A stretch of DNA of 6,326 bases from Tardiphaga sp. GTDB lineage: Bacteria; Pseudomonadota; Alphaproteobacteria; Rhizobiales; Xanthobacteraceae. The number at the start of each line of letters is the position of its first letter. Positions within the stretch are counted from its first letter, which is position 1. Location of the stretch: assembly GCA_028290765.1 (NCBI GenBank), contig JAQGJF010001139.1, forward strand, positions 1-6,326. Reading direction: 5' to 3'. The notes under the pieces are model-generated. The model saw only the letters and a program-made list of their open reading frames with translations. It was not told the origin of the DNA and did no database searches. A program made the position numbers and the translations under genes. Positions 5,243 to 6,326 of this stretch are shown piece by piece.

Positions 5243-6048
5243 CCGCGTTCAGCGGAGCGTTGGTGGCGGGCCCGCTGCGAGACATGCCACGGCAACAGCA
5301 GGCGCTCGGCATAATCGACCAGGAAGAACAGCACGGTGCCGACGAGGCCGAGCAGCAGCAGCGAAACGAACACCCTGATAGTGTCGAACTGCCCCTGCGC
5401 CACCAGGATCTGGAAGCCGATGCCACGGCTGCCGGCGACGAACTCGCCGACGATGGCGCCGACCAGCGCGAACGAGATCGCCACCTTCATGCCGGCGAAC
5501 AGGCTCGGCAGCGCGCAGGGAAAGCGGATCTTGGTCAGCACCGCCCAGGGCGAGGCCTTCGACACTTTCGCCAGATGCAGCATGTCCGGATCGACCGAGC
5601 GCAGCCCGAGCACCATGTCGATGACGATCGGGAAGATCGCCAGCATCAGTGCGATCGCGACCTTCGGCTCCGGACCGGTACCCATCCAGATCACGAACAG
5701 CGGCGCCAGCGCCACCTTCGGTATCGAATTGAGCGCCACCAGCAGCGTGTAGACCGTGCGTTCGAGAAAGCGCGAATAGACGATGCCGACGGCGAGCGCG
5801 ACCCCGAGCACGACCGCCAAGGCAAAGCCGATGCAGGTCATGCCGAGGGTGAAGCCGAGATGCCGCATGAACAGACCGGGCGTCTCCAGGAACGCAAGGA
5901 AGATCACGGACGGCGCCGGCAGAATCAGCGGCGACGGATGAAACAGCCGCACGCCGATTTCCCACAGCAACAGCGCCGCCGACAGCACCACCACGACGTC
6001 GCGGGTTTCACTATCGCCGACCAGCAGGCGTTTGAGGAAAGCCGTCAT
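5239..6048 (-). CDS. ABC transporter permease, nitrate/sulfonate/taurine (NitT/TauT) family
   Basis: Membrane-spanning subunit of an ABC importer of the SsuC/TauC/NrtB type. The 269-aa length is usual. About six hydrophobic segments are seen, starting near residue 18 (VVVVLSAALLLWEIGVRLF) and including 66-90, 101-121, 130-148, 189-205 and 226-246. The LPAPSVIFLAFLE motif (43-55) after the first segment is typical. The EAA-like loop that contacts the ATPase is at about 158-189 (ASPWAVLTKIRFPCALPSLF), with the usual Gly of EAAxxxG replaced by Lys. VGAIVGEFVAGSRGIGFQI (196-214) is a strong family signature. It overlaps the ATPase gene upstream and the EamA gene downstream by ATGA, making a three-gene operon. 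No solute-binding protein is in the window, so nitrate, sulfonates, taurine, pyrimidines or aromatic acids all remain possible. Confidence 0.93.
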   Translation of the reverse strand: MTAFLKRLLVGDSETRDVVVVLSAALLLWEIGVRLFHPSPLILPAPSVIFLAFLETPGLFMRHLGFTLGMTCIGFALAVVLGVALAVGIVYSRFLERTVYTLLVALNSIPKVALAPLFVIWMGTGPEPKVAIALMLAIFPIVIDMVLGLRSVDPDMLHLAKVSKASPWAVLTKIRFPCALPSLFAGMKVAISFALVGAIVGEFVAGSRGIGFQILVAQGQFDTIRVFVSLLLLGLVGTVLFFLVDYAERLLLPWHVSQRARHQRSAERG

Positions 6049-6326
6049 TCCTTGACGATCCCGAGCTCGGCGAAATGGTGGCGAATCCGGTGCACATAGC
6101 CGGCGAATTCGGCGCCGTCGCGCACCGCGAGCAGCCGCGGCCGCGGCAGATCGATCGCGATGGTATCGACGATCATGCCGGGCGCCTTGCTCATCATCAC
6201 CACGCGGTCGGACAGAAACACCGCCTCGACGATCGAGTGGGTGATGAACAGCAGCGTCTTGCGGGTATCCTGCCAGATCTGCGCCAGTTCGACATTGAGG
6301 TCGTCGCGCGTCATGGCATCGAGCGC
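6045..6326 (-). CDS. ABC transporter ATP-binding protein, C-terminal end, cut by window edge
   Basis: The last 93 residues of the ATPase that energises the adjacent NitT/TauT-type permease. The frame is open to the right edge and opens with ALDAMTRDDLN, the D-loop that follows Walker B in SsuB/TauB-type ATPases. The H-switch histidine is in LLFITHSIVEAVFLSDRVVMM (residue 30 of the visible part). The rest is the usual C-terminal stretch ending in AELGIVKE. Walker A, the signature motif and Walker B lie outside the window. The in-frame ATG at 6314 is internal to the D-loop and not a start. The stop overlaps the permease ATG (ATGA, 6045-6048), so the two subunits are probably co-translated. Confidence 0.93.
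   Translation of the reverse strand, partial: ALDAMTRDDLNVELAQIWQDTRKTLLFITHSIVEAVFLSDRVVMMSKAPGMIVDTIAIDLPRPRLLAVRDGAEFAGYVHRIRHHFAELGIVKE

Noticed and set aside
5227..6099. 290-aa plus-strand open frame, very rich in Gln, Arg, His and Asp
   Set aside because: Antisense to the ABC permease; its low-complexity composition is the mirror image of hydrophobic membrane-segment codons.

Overview
The window looks like a chromosomal segment of a GC-rich alphaproteobacterium, most likely of the Bradyrhizobium/Rhodopseudomonas group. The reasons are hand-counted GC near 70% in the core genes, the protein style of RsmH, FtsL and FtsI, and ATGA/GTGA overlaps inside operons. The genus is an inference. 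All genes run on the minus strand except one amidase gene.

Left part (1-1905, minus strand) is the head of the division and cell-wall (dcw) cluster: rsmH (16S rRNA m4C1402 methyltransferase), ftsL (divisome bitopic protein) and the N-terminal third of ftsI (septal transpeptidase, running off the left edge). rsmH and ftsL are 3 bases apart and ftsL and ftsI overlap by 4 bases, so this is one transcription unit. The 441-base stretch upstream of rsmH (1906-2346) holds no convincing gene. It does hold a TTGACG-type promoter candidate, a GANTC methylation site in the promoter spacer, a three-unit TGGGN-like repeat of 10-base period resembling an MraZ operator, and a CtrA-like half-site pair. No mraZ gene is present between rsmH and the next gene.

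Middle part (2347-3132, minus strand) is a two-gene Fic toxin-antitoxin module: a 67-aa antitoxin followed, after 9 bases, by a 190-aa FicT-type AMP transferase. Its GC on the 60-base blocks I counted is about 55-60%, against about 70% in neighbours, which suggests horizontal acquisition. It lies directly upstream of the dcw promoter region and in the same direction. The antitoxin promoter places +1 at or next to the ATG, so its mRNA may be leaderless. The toxin lacks the last arginine of the canonical Fic motif, and the antitoxin's inhibitory motif also deviates.

Right part: after a 346-base stretch with no gene (3133-3478), a plus-strand N-acetylmuramoyl-L-alanine amidase (AmiD/AmpD fold plus peptidoglycan-binding domain, no signal peptide) runs to 4267. 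It converges, across a perfect hairpin at 4285-4312, on a minus-strand operon read from the right edge: ABC transporter ATPase (C-terminal end only), NitT/TauT-type permease and an EamA/DMT permease, joined by two 4-base ATGA overlaps. No substrate-binding protein is visible, so the substrate cannot be named.

I see no wholly new system. The points most worth checking are the atypical Fic pair at the head of the division cluster and the mraZ-less promoter with a candidate MraZ box.
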